Source: Tremella fuciformis
Taxonomy: Eukaryota; Basidiomycota; Tremellomycetes; Tremellales; Tremellaceae
NCBI GenBank assembly: GCA_032768795.1
Contig: CP136494.1
Span: 310,001-374,000 of the forward strand
Length of the DNA: 64,000 nt
Direction: 5' to 3'
Shown: in pieces, positions 42,778 to 53,647 of the stretch
Layout of the letters: every line of letters begins with the position of its first letter
Numbering within the stretch: position 1 is the first letter of the stretch
The notes under the pieces: generated by a model
What the model saw: only the letters and a program-made list of their open reading frames with translations
Database searches by the model: none
Told to the model about the DNA's origin: nothing
Translations under genes and position numbers: made by a program

Positions 42778-45646
42778 GGGTGCCGGTAACCGCACCCATC
42801 GCGTTTTGTAGCCGCACCCTTCCCTGAGATAGGCGTGCACAAAAACCCCCGAGATCGCGTCCATTGGCGGGCCTAATTACCTCCTCAGCGCGTCACTGAC
42901 TTTTCCCATACATTGTCACATCTTGCCGTCCCCGTCCCGGCCGTCCTATAACAGCTAACAGCTAACGATCACCTTGCAGACATTCCTCATCACCAGGACA
43001 CCGGTGCTGACCCTCTGGACAACGATTTAGGCCGCTCTGGCGACTTTCTGGCCTCCTCAACCAAAGTACCTTCAAGATCGACATGTCGACACCCGCTGAG
43101 GGTCTGCCACCCCTCAGTCGGGCCGAAATCGCCTTGAGGAACGCTGTCGCACGGCCAGTGCTTGCTAGCCTGCAGGAGAACACCTTTGCTCAACTCATTA
43201 TCTTGTCGCATGAGGCCCCAGACCTCTATCGGCCTTTCCCTTCCCGAGCGGCCCTCAAGGCCTCCTTGTATGAGTTTGCCCGCACACGGGGCTTTGCCAT
43301 TGTCACAGGGCGCTCATGGCCTTCCCGAGGGGTCTATCAGTACGTCTGTAAGCGCTCAGGTACTTACGATCCCTCAGGAAAGAACGGGAAGGCCACAATT
43401 GTCCAATCTGAGCACCCGTCCACTCAAGTCCGAGTCCGACTATCGCACAAATGTTCGTGTCCATGGGGCGTTGAAGTCCGCCGATTCGAGCCAGACGAGG
43501 GCGAGGAGTACTATGCTATCGTGGACGTCGTTAACGAGCACAACCACCATCGTTCGTCCGAGTGGGCGTTCCCAGAGTATCGGCAACTTGATCCCCTAGG
43601 CCGTGCTCGCCTGCAGGACTGCTTCAAAGTCAACATGTCGACACAGGACATAAGAGAGTTGTTCCGCGTGACCTATCCGGACACCAGGATCACCGCCGGC
43701 GATATCTACAATGCTCGCAAGGCCTGGAACCAGCGTCGGCGGCTAGGACACACCGAATCAGAAGCCTCGCTCGCTGCGCTCGCAGAGGATCCGAATGTCG
43801 TATATGAGGCTTGGTTGGACGGCAACGGACGCTTGCATGGAGTGCTCGTCACCAATAAGATGGCGATTGCGCTCACCCGGCGGTTCCCAACAGTCTTGAC
43901 GATGGACTGCACCTATAAGACAAACCGATATCGCCTGCCGCTGCTTCATATCGTCGGAATGACGTCCACGAACCAAACTTTTACCTCCTGCACGATCGTT
44001 CTTATGGCGGAGACTCGACGCTGGTATGACGGGGCCTTGCAGGCCTTCCTGCGCGTCATGGGGCGCCTACAGACCGAAGTTATCATCACGGATCGCGACA
44101 TGACGCTCGTGGCGGCGGTCGCCGCCGCCTTTCCCGAGGTCAAGCAGATGCTCTGTCTCTGGCATTTGTGGAAGAACATCGTCACGAATGGACGTTTGGG
44201 ACTCACCAAGGAACAGTTCGACACCTTCCTGAGCGACTGGAAGCGTCTCATAGCCTGGGCCCCAACCGAAACGGCGTATGAATTCGGTCTGACCGAGTTC
44301 TCGAGGCTTTATGCAGGTCAGCCACGCTTCCGCCGAGCCTATGAGTATGCGTTCGGCCTCACCGAGTACAAGGACTACTTTGTCGAAGCGTTCACCAACG
44401 CTTCTCGCCACCTGGGACAGCGTGATAGCTCCCGGTGCGAGGGCGCTCATAAAGTCATTAAAGGTTTCTTGAAGAAGTCGACCTCCGACATCTGCCGTTT
44501 GGTCGATCGCCTGAAGGCCTACTACACCCTACAGCAGGCTTCCATCATGCAGAGGATGGAGGAGGAGTCCAGCAGAGTTCTCACAAGGTTGCCGATCATT
44601 TTCCAGCTGGTAAGAGCCAATAACGGACGGGGTGTCAGAGAAGGGTGGCGGCGGTCTGTGCACACCCCCTTTAGTCCTGGCTGATCGCGGCAGACTTCCT
44701 GTCAGATCTCAACATTTGCTTTGAAAAGAGCCATCGGACAATGGCAAATCGCCAAAGCAGTTGCCCGGGCTGGTGATCCAGCCGAAATTGGCGTCCTACA
44801 TGACGAGGACGGCGTTGAAGACACCCTCGACTGTCCGACACCCTGCCGTGGGGTGTTCGAGGCGATTTATGGGATCCCCTGTCACCACAAGCTTGCGAGG
44901 CTCATCCAGGAGCAAGGGCCTGTCACGGTGGCCATGTTCTCTCATGCCTGGCGGCTTGAGACCCAGCTGGGCCTTGCTAGGTTCATGTATGACGTCGGTG
45001 AGCCCTACGAGGATGTTGATTTAGGTGCGGCGGCGGTCTCCGCCGCCTCCAGCCTTCCTGGGACGTTTGACTTCGATGGTATACGCAACCCACTTGTTGT
45101 GCGCGTCCGAGGACGGCCTGTGGGCAGCCGCAACCTCCATATTGTGCCCGACGCCGAACCGGATGGGGTAGAAGTGCTCCAGGCCGCCACCGGCCGCGAA
45201 GCAACGACCCAGCGCGATCCTTCGGGTTTTGAGGTCGTCGAGGCCGCCATGGGTGACCAGCGACGCCCTAGGCGTTGCGGCGTGTGCCGCAGCGTCGGTC
45301 ACTTCCGCAATAGGTGCCCTGTGCTCGGTAATCATGTTGTCCAAAGCAATGGGAGCGGGACCTCTGGTTCTCGGCCCGCAGGCCCTCCCCGGGCTTCTCC
45401 CGACAGAGTCCTGCAGTCCGAGGGGTACTGGATGTGAGCCCGCAGTCTCAGAGCTGTAGAATCAATGCTGACCTGCACGCAGCCTCGAGAACATAGCGAC
45501 CGATCAGAGTAATGATGAGAGCAGTGAGGCCGAAGTGGTGGGGCAGATATAGGCATGCATGATATGTGATTTCGGGACTTTTTGTGGCGCGCCTATTCAG
45601 ATTTGGGTGCGGTTACAAAACGCGCTGGGTGCGGTTACCTGGACCC
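42778..45646 (+). mobile_element. Complete Mutator-like (MULE) DNA transposon
   Basis: A 2869-bp element with 42-bp terminal inverted repeats (42778-42819, starting GGGTGCCGGTAACCGC; 45605-45646, reverse complement starting GGGTCCAGGTAACCGC; 38 of 42 match) and a perfect 8-bp duplication AAAATAAA (42770-42777 and 45647-45654). Each end contains two GTA.CCGCACCC words that may be transposase sites. It encodes one apparently intact transposase. Confidence 0.93.
43083..45437 (+). CDS. MULE transposase (one intron)
   Basis: Cut-and-paste transposase of the Mutator superfamily. Joining 43083-44609 to 44694-45437 through a phase-0 intron (GTAAGA..GCGGCAG, 84 bp; a second AG at 44705 is possible) gives about 756 residues. 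N-terminus: FAR1/WRKY-GCM1-type zinc DNA-binding region (about 55-160: CKRSGTYDPSGK, CSCPWGV, NEHNHH). Core: DDE domain with Asp in TMDCTYKTN (about 276), Asp in IITDRDMT, the CLWHLWKNI box and Glu in SRCEGAHKVIKGF (about 455). After the intron comes a SWIM-like zinc motif (CRGVFEAIYGIPCHHKL) and near the end a CCHC knuckle (CGVCRSVGHFRNRC). All catalytic residues are present. Without the intron a TGA at 44682 would cut off the zinc motifs. Confidence 0.9.
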
Positions 45647-45705
45647 AAAATAAAATCAAAACACGGTGCTACGCCCTATCGCGCACCTTCCTGCACGATT
45701 TACCT

Positions 45706-45706
<1 letters not shown>

Positions 45707-45766
<60 letters not shown>
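45707..45766 (+). repeat. (CT)n tract in promoter/leader
   Basis: About 28 CT dinucleotides, ending some 48 bases before the ATG of the kinase-like gene. Pyrimidine tracts here are common in fungal promoters and leaders. It lies between the MULE right end and the gene. Confidence 0.9.
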
Positions 45767-45774
<8 letters not shown>

Positions 45775-45813
45775 TCTAATCACATCACTCGTCTCGTCTA
45801 CCACTCGTCTACC

Positions 45814-48514
45814 ATGCCCCTGTACTATGTCCATCCCCACGATGTCGACGCTGTCCGACTAGCCCTCGAGAATAACGGCTCACCCGGCTCGCAACGTCTT
45901 CTCCGCGATCCGGTACCCCGCTTCTCGACACGGTTCGACGCCGTCTCCCACCCCAACCCTCACCCTCACCCTCAATCACCGTCATCCCCCCTCGGCAACT
46001 ACGTCGAGCCGGAGACCATCTACGAGGCCATCCACACGTATCGCCCCATAGCCTTCCGAGCCGATGCACTGGCCGATCAGCTCGGCGCGCGCGTTTCCAC
46101 CTCGGCGACCAGGTCTTCTGCCGCCGCCGCCGCCTCGCAAGCGCGACCGCGCCTGTCCGCCCCTACCTCGTCGCATACGTCGCCATCGCCTGGACCGTCC
46201 AACGACAGGACGACGCGCATGTCGGTCGAGCTCTGTACACAGATCGCACGCGATCACCCTGCGGGAATCCGATTCGAGTACGACGACGGGCTGTTGGAGA
46301 CGATCCATTCGGCCGTCCAGGACCGCCTCGTGAATACCAAGGAGACGGGCAACAACGGGCATCTCACCCGTCCTCTTCGGCCTCGTCGCAGACATCCGAC
46401 GGTGCCGGGGCCCGAGGCGGATCGGGATCGGGAGCGCAGGATCGTCATCTCGGAAGAGGAGAAGCAGAGGGTGGGTCGATGGACCACCCAATACGCCACG
46501 GCGGTCGAAACCCTCTCGGAGGAAGCGACCCTGCGGTACGAGATCGAACAGAGCAACGCCCTGCGTCTCTTCCCTGCAGAGGCCGTCAACGGCGTCTTTC
46601 GCGACGCCGCCAATTGGAAGCCCGGTCAGGCCCCCGCTCCAGGGCTGGAATGGACAATGGCGCCGCTGACAAAGAGGTCGGGCGTGGCCGACCTGCTCCT
46701 GGCGAGGTGAGCATGAGCATGAGCACGGCAGGCGGCTGCCAACACACGCTCTATCCGCAAGAGATGACGACCAGAACCGGAAAACCTCCTCACGCCGCGC
46801 TCGAGTACAAGCGCCGCAGCGTCGTCGGCCCAACCCACATGGACCAGATCGTGGACGCCTCCAGTAGCCTTGGGTCCGGTCAGCCGAGAGGTTTCACGCT
46901 GTTCGTCGACGTGGGCGTCGACGCGGAGCAAGGTGGCGGCGGCGACGACGCGGGTGGGGTCGAGCTGTTCACGTCCAGGGGAGGCAGTCTGCTGTCAAAC
47001 GACCTGTTGGATGTCTGTCTACAGGTGAGTCGCCTCCCACCTAGTTTTTTGAAGAAACGCCTTGCCTTGGCTGATACCGCCCCCCTCCCCCCCTTCCCAG
47101 ATCTTCGCCGAGATGCACGGACATGGCACATCCTTCAACGTCTTGTTCAACTCGTGCGAATGCCTCGTCTTTCGTCTTTGCGCGCCCGACCACGTCAAGG
47201 TGTCGCGCGTCGTGCACCGCGACCGGCCGGACGGCATGAACATTGCCCTCATCCTGCTCGGGTTGGGTCTCTTGCCAGTGTCGCAGCAGCGGGGCAGCAG
47301 CACGGGGCAGCAGGACGCGACAAGGACGCTCGTGCCGCGCACGGCTGATCTGTCGGTCATGGCGGATTCGACTGGTGCGCGTGGTGGTGGTGGTGGTGGT
47401 GGTGGTGATGGCGGCGGCGGCGGCGGGGACATTGTGGACGGAACCAGTCACAGAAGGACCCACGAACACCGACCATCCGACAAGTCACTGATGATCTCAC
47501 CTTCCAACTCTCCCAGCCCAACAAAGTTGACACTCCCCCACCTACCACCCACACCGCCGTCATCCCCCACCGTGCCGTTTCTTCACCAGAGCGCGATCGA
47601 CCCGAACACCAGGTACGACATCAAGTGGTGTCCGTCCGAATCGCACACTCTGCAAGTGGGCAAGATCATCGGCGCGGGGCGGCTGTGGATGGTGTACGAG
47701 GGGACACTGTCACGCGCGACCGAGTCGGACGAGGGCGACGACGACGAGGCAGCTTTGTTTAGCTTCGACCTCGACCAGCGAGTATGGTCTGCCCCGCCCC
47801 CGTCCCCACCCCCGCTCCCGCGAGCTCCAGGCGGCCGCGTCCACTCGGGTCCGATCTCAGCCACCACCACCACCACCACCACGGCCTCGTCGATACCGGT
47901 CGCCGTCAAGATTTTCGACCCGTCCGTCCACATTTATGGCGGGGCCGACTTGGCAGAGCTCGATCGCTCAGCCCGCACCGAGGTAGAAATGTACGCTGGC
48001 CCTCTCGCCCAAGCCCGCGCGGACGGCCGGCCGCTTGCTCCTGCGTGTCACGCCGTCTGGGAGTGGGTCGCGGCCGCTCCCAATCCCGATCCCGCTGCTG
48101 TCGCAGCAAAGGGTATCATCATGATCATGGATCGCGTGCGGCCCGTGTTTCGCGGTGCGCTCAGTCGAGGATGGACCCTTTCATCGCTGTGCGACCAAGA
48201 CCGGTGAGCATATACTTTCCCTTCTTCCAAACGTAACGCAACGCAACGAGACCGGCTGACTCATCTCTTGTCCCAGCGAGTCGATCGTCAAGCTCGTGAA
48301 TCATTTGCATCGACTCGGCTACGCCCATGGCGATATCGAACTGCGGCATATCGTCCAACCGGACGACGGTCGCGAGTCGCGCATGGCAACAACAACAACA
48401 ACAACAACGCATCGAGACTGGCTCTTGATCGACTTTGACCAAGCGCAGCACAGTGTCAGGGCGGTCGAGCGTGAGCGGCGTGAGCTCTGGGCCAGGTTAC
48501 ACGCTGGCGCGTAG
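45814..48514 (+). CDS. Kinase-like protein, four exons
   Basis: Host gene joining 45814-46706, 46775-47024, 47101-48203 and 48277-48514 (introns of 68, 76 and 73 bp; donors GTGAGC, GTGAGT, GTGAGC), about 827 residues. Residues 1-400 have no recognised domain except low-complexity stretches. The C-terminal third has a protein-kinase fold outline: Gly-rich loop KIIGAGRLWMVYEG (about 567-580), VAVKIF with the ATP-binding Lys (about 651), a Glu in EVEMYAG, a hinge-like GIIMIMDRV (about 720), catalytic loop AHGDIELRHI (Asp about 768) and LIDFDQA in place of DFG (about 800). Arg of HRD is Gly, the Asn position is His, and the C-lobe after DFD is very short (about 25 residues). It may be an atypical small-molecule kinase or a pseudokinase of the fungal lineage-specific type. 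The third exon also has Gly and His/Thr repeats. The exon 2 start is the least certain border. Confidence 0.75.
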
Positions 48515-49792
48515 CGCGTAGGCGCTGGCCGGCCAACTTTTTAGTAGAGCATCACGTCACATCACATCAGCATCGAGGCGGCTGTGCCGAGCGGTACAAG
48601 GTGGAGGGACATCATGCATAGAGTCTACTTGATGCACTGACCAGGCAAGCAGGCAGGCAGCAAGGAGGGAGGGAGGGAGGGAGGGAGATCGATGGCATGG
48701 CGATGGCCAGCGCCGGCAGTCAAGTCAGTGCTCACTACACTACCGAGTTGCAGTCCCAGTCCCAGTCCAGTCCAGTCGTGTGTATGTGTGCGCAATCAGT
48801 CAGTCAGTCAGTCAGTCGTGCCCCTGTCCGGCCGGACCTCGCGCCGTGCGATCCAAAATGTCGTCGGTGGTGTCGTGTCAGATGATGGAGGGAGCAGTTG
48901 GACGCCCGCCAGCCATCTCGGTGCTGGACGAGGATCCGAGTCGGGGAGTCGTTTTGTTTTAGGACAGCAGCGGCAGCAGCAGCGGACACTCTCAGCAGCC
49001 TCGTCGAGTGCCAACGTCACGTCCGCCCAGACTGCTTCCGCCTGCCTAATGCCCATACGAATGAGATCCCGGCCATACTGTCACTCACTCACTCACCCCA
49101 GTGTCCACATATCAGAAACGAGCCCCACTGGACCAAGTCGAGTGGTAGGTAGTATCGTATCGCATCGTATGATATCGTCATTGCGTCATTGCCTTCCAAC
49201 TAGCTATGGACAGTCACGCCTACTCGGAAACGAGAACCTTCTCGCGCCAACATCACCTCACAACCAGGAGCGATGTTCGGCTGTATCAGTATCATCCATT
49301 ATGGCCAATGACCGTACGTATGTATGTACAGTACGCTCTGTCAATCTTTGGAAACGTCTGCTTCACCGTTTTCGACTCTGGGCGGTGCTGATTCATTCAC
49401 CTCTCCCGAACTGCGCCTAATGAATTTCGACAGGTTCAGAGAACTCTTTGAAATCATAGACTGGATCCGAGCAGCTTGTGCGTCATCACTTGGGCCAAAC
49501 ATGATTGCAACGTTGGTGTAGTAATCGGTGAACACAGGTTGTTCTGCCCCACATCGGAGATTACCCACTCCGGAGTGGAAGCTGCCAGATAGGAGTTATC
49601 CTGCTTCGGAGCAGGACTCAATTTGAAGACTCCCACTCCAGAGCAGTGACCTTGTCATTGCTCTCTGCCACACCCTACAATGCCGAAGTCTCCCTTGACG
49701 CCGAGGTTCAGTCATTGCATTCTCCCTTAGTGACAAATCACTTGCCCAATATACATCCTCGCAGCAAGCTTTGATCAGCAATACCATCTTCA
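48515..49792. other. 3' flank with simple repeats, no gene recognised
   Basis: Contains GGGA repeats (about 48665-48690), a CAGT tetranucleotide run (about 48797-48820) and CACT words (about 49082-49098). A plus frame at 48692-49420 (242 codons) is low-complexity and lacks motifs, so it is not called as a gene. Confidence 0.35.
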
Positions 49793-50386
49793 GTGATGGC
49801 TTTTCCCGACACCCTTGCCGACAACTTCATGCAATGGCTTGAGAGCCGGTCTTTCAAGAGCACATACTCTGACACAGAATACCAGAATACAATTGCTGTA
49901 CTGCAACATCCCACCGAGAAGCCATCATTCCCTATGCCACACGGCTTGTGGCTAACAAAAGCAAAGCATCACCACTCGATATCGGATGGCAAGCTCATGT
50001 GGCGACCAGATTGAAAGACAACAACCTGGAAAGACGTTGTACCGACGTCAAAAATATTCTCAATCATCTGCGAGATGCATGCCACCATCATGACTCATGC
50101 GGGTCACACTAAGGTCTTTTCAGATCTCCATACCCGCTACTATGGCATCTCGCGCGAGATGGTCACTTACGTGTGCAAGGCTTGCAACATCTGCATGCTA
50201 GTGTATGCTCTTTACCTGAACTGTTTTGGTGCTTTGCTCATGAGCAGTGCGAGGAATCTGGATCAAGGTCCACTTCAACCAATCCGGTCTGGATCACCAT
50301 TGGAACGAGTGCAGATTGATCTCATTGATATGCGCGGATCTCCTTGCAAGTGGCATTTAGGGGTTATAGATGGGTCTGAGGAGTGA
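49793..50386 (+). pseudogene. Integrase-like (rve) relic
   Basis: Two adjacent plus-strand pieces. The second (from 50075) has a zinc-binding H2C2 pattern (ATIMTHAGHTKVFSDLHTRY, then CKACNIC) followed by the start of an integrase core (LERVQIDLIDMRGSP, first catalytic Asp). The order fits transposon or host-domesticated integrases of the Ginger/KRBA2-like type more than gypsy pol, since no RT precedes it. The catalytic core breaks off after about 25 residues. Confidence 0.5.
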
Positions 50387-50608
50387 GGGGTTTTGATCCG
50401 CTGCACCCCCAGGGGTATGAGTGGTACCATTACGTAGCTACTGATCTCCTGATCATAAGGATTTTTTTGTGTAGCCATAGCTGCAATGGATCATGAGATA
50501 ATTGGGAAAGAGTGGTGAAAAAGTGACCTTTCAGGTCATCTTTGAAAAGGTGCGCAATTTTGAAAAGCTGGTGCGCAATAAGCAACTTAGAGAAAAAAAT
50601 CCTGTCTT

Positions 50609-50811
50609 TGCTGACGGATTGCTGACAGATTGCTGACAGATTGTTGACAGATTGCTGACAGATTGATGACAGATTGATGACTGACTGATGACTGACTGAT
50701 GACCCTCTGCTGACGTATTGCTGACGCTGACAGATGCTGTTGCTTACCCTCCTGCTTACTCCGATGACGGGGGTTACAGGCAGGTCCCGGGGGGGGGGGG
50801 GGGGGGGGGGG
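50609..50811. repeat. 11-bp minisatellite and G23 tract
   Basis: About nine degenerate copies of TTGCTGACAGA run from 50609 to 50710. Further on, 50789-50811 is an uninterrupted run of 23 G, soon followed by a T12 run near 50840. Such tracts are prone to length error, so the exact lengths may be sequencing-dependent. Confidence 0.85.
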
Positions 50812-51082
50812 ACTTTCTCGCGCATCGAGATTTTCAGAATTTTTTTTTTTTTGGTTCAAAAAGTTCGACAAAAAAGCTATTCGTAAATGTAATGATCTTC
50901 CCGATTGGGTAAAAACTGACGGATTTACGGGCATCCAAAGTTGGCTGGGTATTTGACTTTGGTTGGCTGTGACGCGGTCAGTAATCGGAATATGGAGTTG
51001 ATTGTCGAAGTAACTACCCTAATATGGTCCCAAATATATGTGGGATGAGTCTCACATGCATCCCTGACTTCACATGAAACGG

Positions 51083-52440
51083 TCCAAGGGGGGACCCTTG
51101 GAGCTCATATGGCCCAAGGGGGGACCCTTGGAATTTGCTGGTTGTGACTGGAATTATTTTTGTGATGTGAAGGGTGCTACTATACTCTATTTGACGAGCT
51201 GATTCTGAATCTCTAACCCATTCCCAGATCAGAGCGAAACTGGCGGAGTTGATCCCTCCGAAAGACCAGTATGTCTGCCCAAGGGGGGACCCTTGTAGCT
51301 TTTTCCGGTGCTGGAAAAATTTATTCTGCAAGTCTAATGGTTGGTAGTATACACTATTTGACGAGCTGATTAAGAATCTCTGACCCATTTCCAGATGAGA
51401 GCAAAACTGGCGGAGTTAATCCCTCCGAAAGTCCAGTACGTCTGCCCAAGGGGGGACCCTTGTAGCTTTTTCTGGCGCTGGATAAATTTATTCTGCAAGT
51501 CTAATGGTTGGTACTATACTCAGTTTGACGAGCTGATTTCAAACCTCTCACTCGTTTTCTGATTGGAGCAAAACTGGCCGAGCTATCCCGCCCCGTAACC
51601 CAGCTTGACTGCCCAAGGGGGGACCCTTGCAGCTTTTTCCGCAGCTGGATAAATTTATTTGGCAAGTCTAATGCCCATTGCTATATACATAGTTTGACAA
51701 GCTGATTCCGAATCTCTCACTCATTTTACAATCGGAGCAGAACTGGCGGAGCTAATCCCTTCCGTAAGCCACTACATCCGCCCAAGGGGGGACCCTTGTA
51801 GCTTTTCCCGCAGCTGAATAATTTTTTTTGGCAGGTCTAATGCCCATTACTATACGTAGTTTGGCGAGCTGATTCTGAATCTCTCACTCGTTTTACAATC
51901 AGAGCAGAACTGGCGGAGCTAATCCCTTCCGTAAGCCATTACACTCGCCCAAGGGGGGACCCTTGTAGCTTTTCCCGCAGCTGAATAAATTTATGTGGCA
52001 GGTCTAATGCCCATCACTATACGTAGTTTGACGAGCTGATTCTGAATCTCTCACTCGTTTTCCCATCGGTGGAGAACTGGTGGAGCTAATCCCATCCGTA
52101 AGCTGCTACATCCTCCCAAGGGGGGACCCTTGTAGCTTTTGCCGCAGCTGAATAAATTTATTTGGCAGGTCTAATGCCCATTACAATACGTAGTTTGACG
52201 AGCTGATTCTGAATCTCTCACTCGTTTTACAATCAGAGCAGAACTGGCGGAGCTAATCCCTTCCGTAAGCCATTACACTCGCCCAAGGGGGGGGGGACCC
52301 TGGTAACTTTTTCGGCAGCTGAATAAATTTATTTGGCAAGTCTAATGGCCATTACTATACACAGTTTGACGAGCTGATTCCGAATCTCTGACTCGTTTCT
52401 CAATTACTTGAGAACTGAGAGAGTCAAATGCATCTATCTA
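51083..52440. repeat. 167-bp satellite with hairpin core
   Basis: The hairpin word CCAAGGGGGGACCCTTG (stem CAAGGG/CCCTTG) recurs at 51083, 51113, 51279 and then about every 167 bp (51446, 51613, 51782, 51949, 52116, 52283). Between the hairpins each unit carries AATAAATTTATT, TTTGACGAGCTGATTC and GGAGCTAATCCC. Units are about 80-90 percent alike. No coding capacity. Confidence 0.88.
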
Positions 52441-52720
52441 CCAAACAACTCATCTGTCCAAGCTGCCACTCGCCGTCCACTCACCAATCACTTCAAGACT
52501 TATCTCCTGTGTGTAAGTCCCATCCCTAAACCGTCTTCTTTGCCCCTGTCTCCATTTGTATAGTCTTCAGGTCTGGTGGGGACAGGCCCGTGACAGAATC
52601 TGCATGCAGCGTGTTGGGTAATGGTATTTATTGGATGCTAGCTATACAAATCTGTTATTATTTTTTTCTCCTCGGCAGTAGCTGGCAACTTCAAACTTCT
52701 GCCCTCCCTCAGGACACGCC

Positions 52721-52907
52721 TGTCACAGAGCCGGGCCGGTCGTCGACTGATAGGCCCTCTCACACGTGCTCTCTGTCGATCTGTCTCTGTCCTCCACGAG
52801 AAGGTGTACCCTACAGCCTCTCGTGCGTCGACAACACGGCTGCGCCATTACTTTCTATCCATGGGACTCAATACCACGGTGCTAAGGACGGTCTACGGGT
52901 GAGGACT
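52721..52907 (+). repeat. R1 LTR, left part (split by gypsy A)
   Basis: Begins TGTCACAGAGCC and matches 12614-12802 up to the GGACT where gypsy A entered. The right part resumes at 59102. Confidence 0.88.
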
Positions 52908-53469
52908 TGTCATGACCGACCTCATCTCAAACACAAGTCACCGCTTTTTACGCCATTCGCCTACAAAACACAGTACTTTTCCCACCGAACTGCTCAAACA
53001 TTACCTCTTCTGGTACATTGCCGATTTAAGTCAGTACTTTTGTCGGTGACCTTCCCTGAAGTCAATACTTTTATCGGTGATCTTTCCTGAAGTCAGTACT
53101 TTTTCCGGTGATCCTACTCGGCGGCCTTCAGCCACCTTTCCATTCCCAGTAATTATAGACAGATCTGCAGCGAGGAGAATCGCTTGCACTCGAGAAATAT
53201 CGGCAGTAGGAAAACTTTTCTCATGGAATGGGTGGCAAAACGGGTGGCAAATCCCTTCGGCGTACATAGCCCTCTTGTCTATATAAGGAGGCCACTTTCC
53301 GGCCAAGATAGTTTCTTCAGCAATGGATCTCTTGTGTCCCGTCACAAAAGTCACACAGCTGGTCTGAACCCAGCACTCTTGTCCTCGATCCCCCAGTCCC
53401 CTTGCTTTACGAGCCAGAGACTAGACCCCCTCGTGCCCTTTACCTTGGGCTACCCCTTCGAGCGTGACA
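52908..53469 (+). repeat. Gypsy A 5' LTR
   Basis: TGTCATGACC..GAGCGTGACA. Contains three copies of an about 29-bp unit (AAGTCAGTACTTTT.TCGGTGA) at 53029-53115, a TATA box (CTATATAAGG, 53279-53288) and, about 35 bp later, the presumed RNA start TTCAGCAATGGAT. Confidence 0.95.
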
Positions 53470-53471
53470 GT

Positions 53472-53480
53472 ATCCATTGC
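53472..53480 (+). promoter_or_regulatory. Self-complementary primer-binding site of gypsy A
   Basis: ATCCATTGC, two bases after the LTR, is the reverse complement of GCAATGGAT at 53320-53328, next to the expected RNA start. Spacing and arrangement equal those of gypsy B although the sequence differs. Confidence 0.65.
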
Positions 53481-53647
53481 CAACCCCCCTAGTCCTTGCT
53501 CGTGATCCTTTACTTTGGTTCACCTTGTTCCCAGCTTGGCTTTACTTTGCCTTGCCTTGTCTTACCCTAGCCTAAGCCATTTCGCTTTCATCCTTTCCTC
53601 AGATTCATCCTCAGAACTTTGCTGACTTACAGGTCACCTCTTGCGCC

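Noticed and set aside
45559..45813. Upstream extension of the kinase-like gene's first frame through the (CT)n tract
   Set aside because: The extension reads poly Ser-Leu from the dinucleotide tract and crosses into the MULE end; the ATG at 45814 is the natural start.
50789..50811. G23 tract as a G-quadruplex regulator
   Set aside because: The run alone cannot support a function and may be a sequencing-length artefact; recorded only as a repeat.
51014..51388. Minus-strand frame with repeated GSPLG words
   Set aside because: It is created by the hairpin word of the 167-bp satellite and ends when the repeat register changes.
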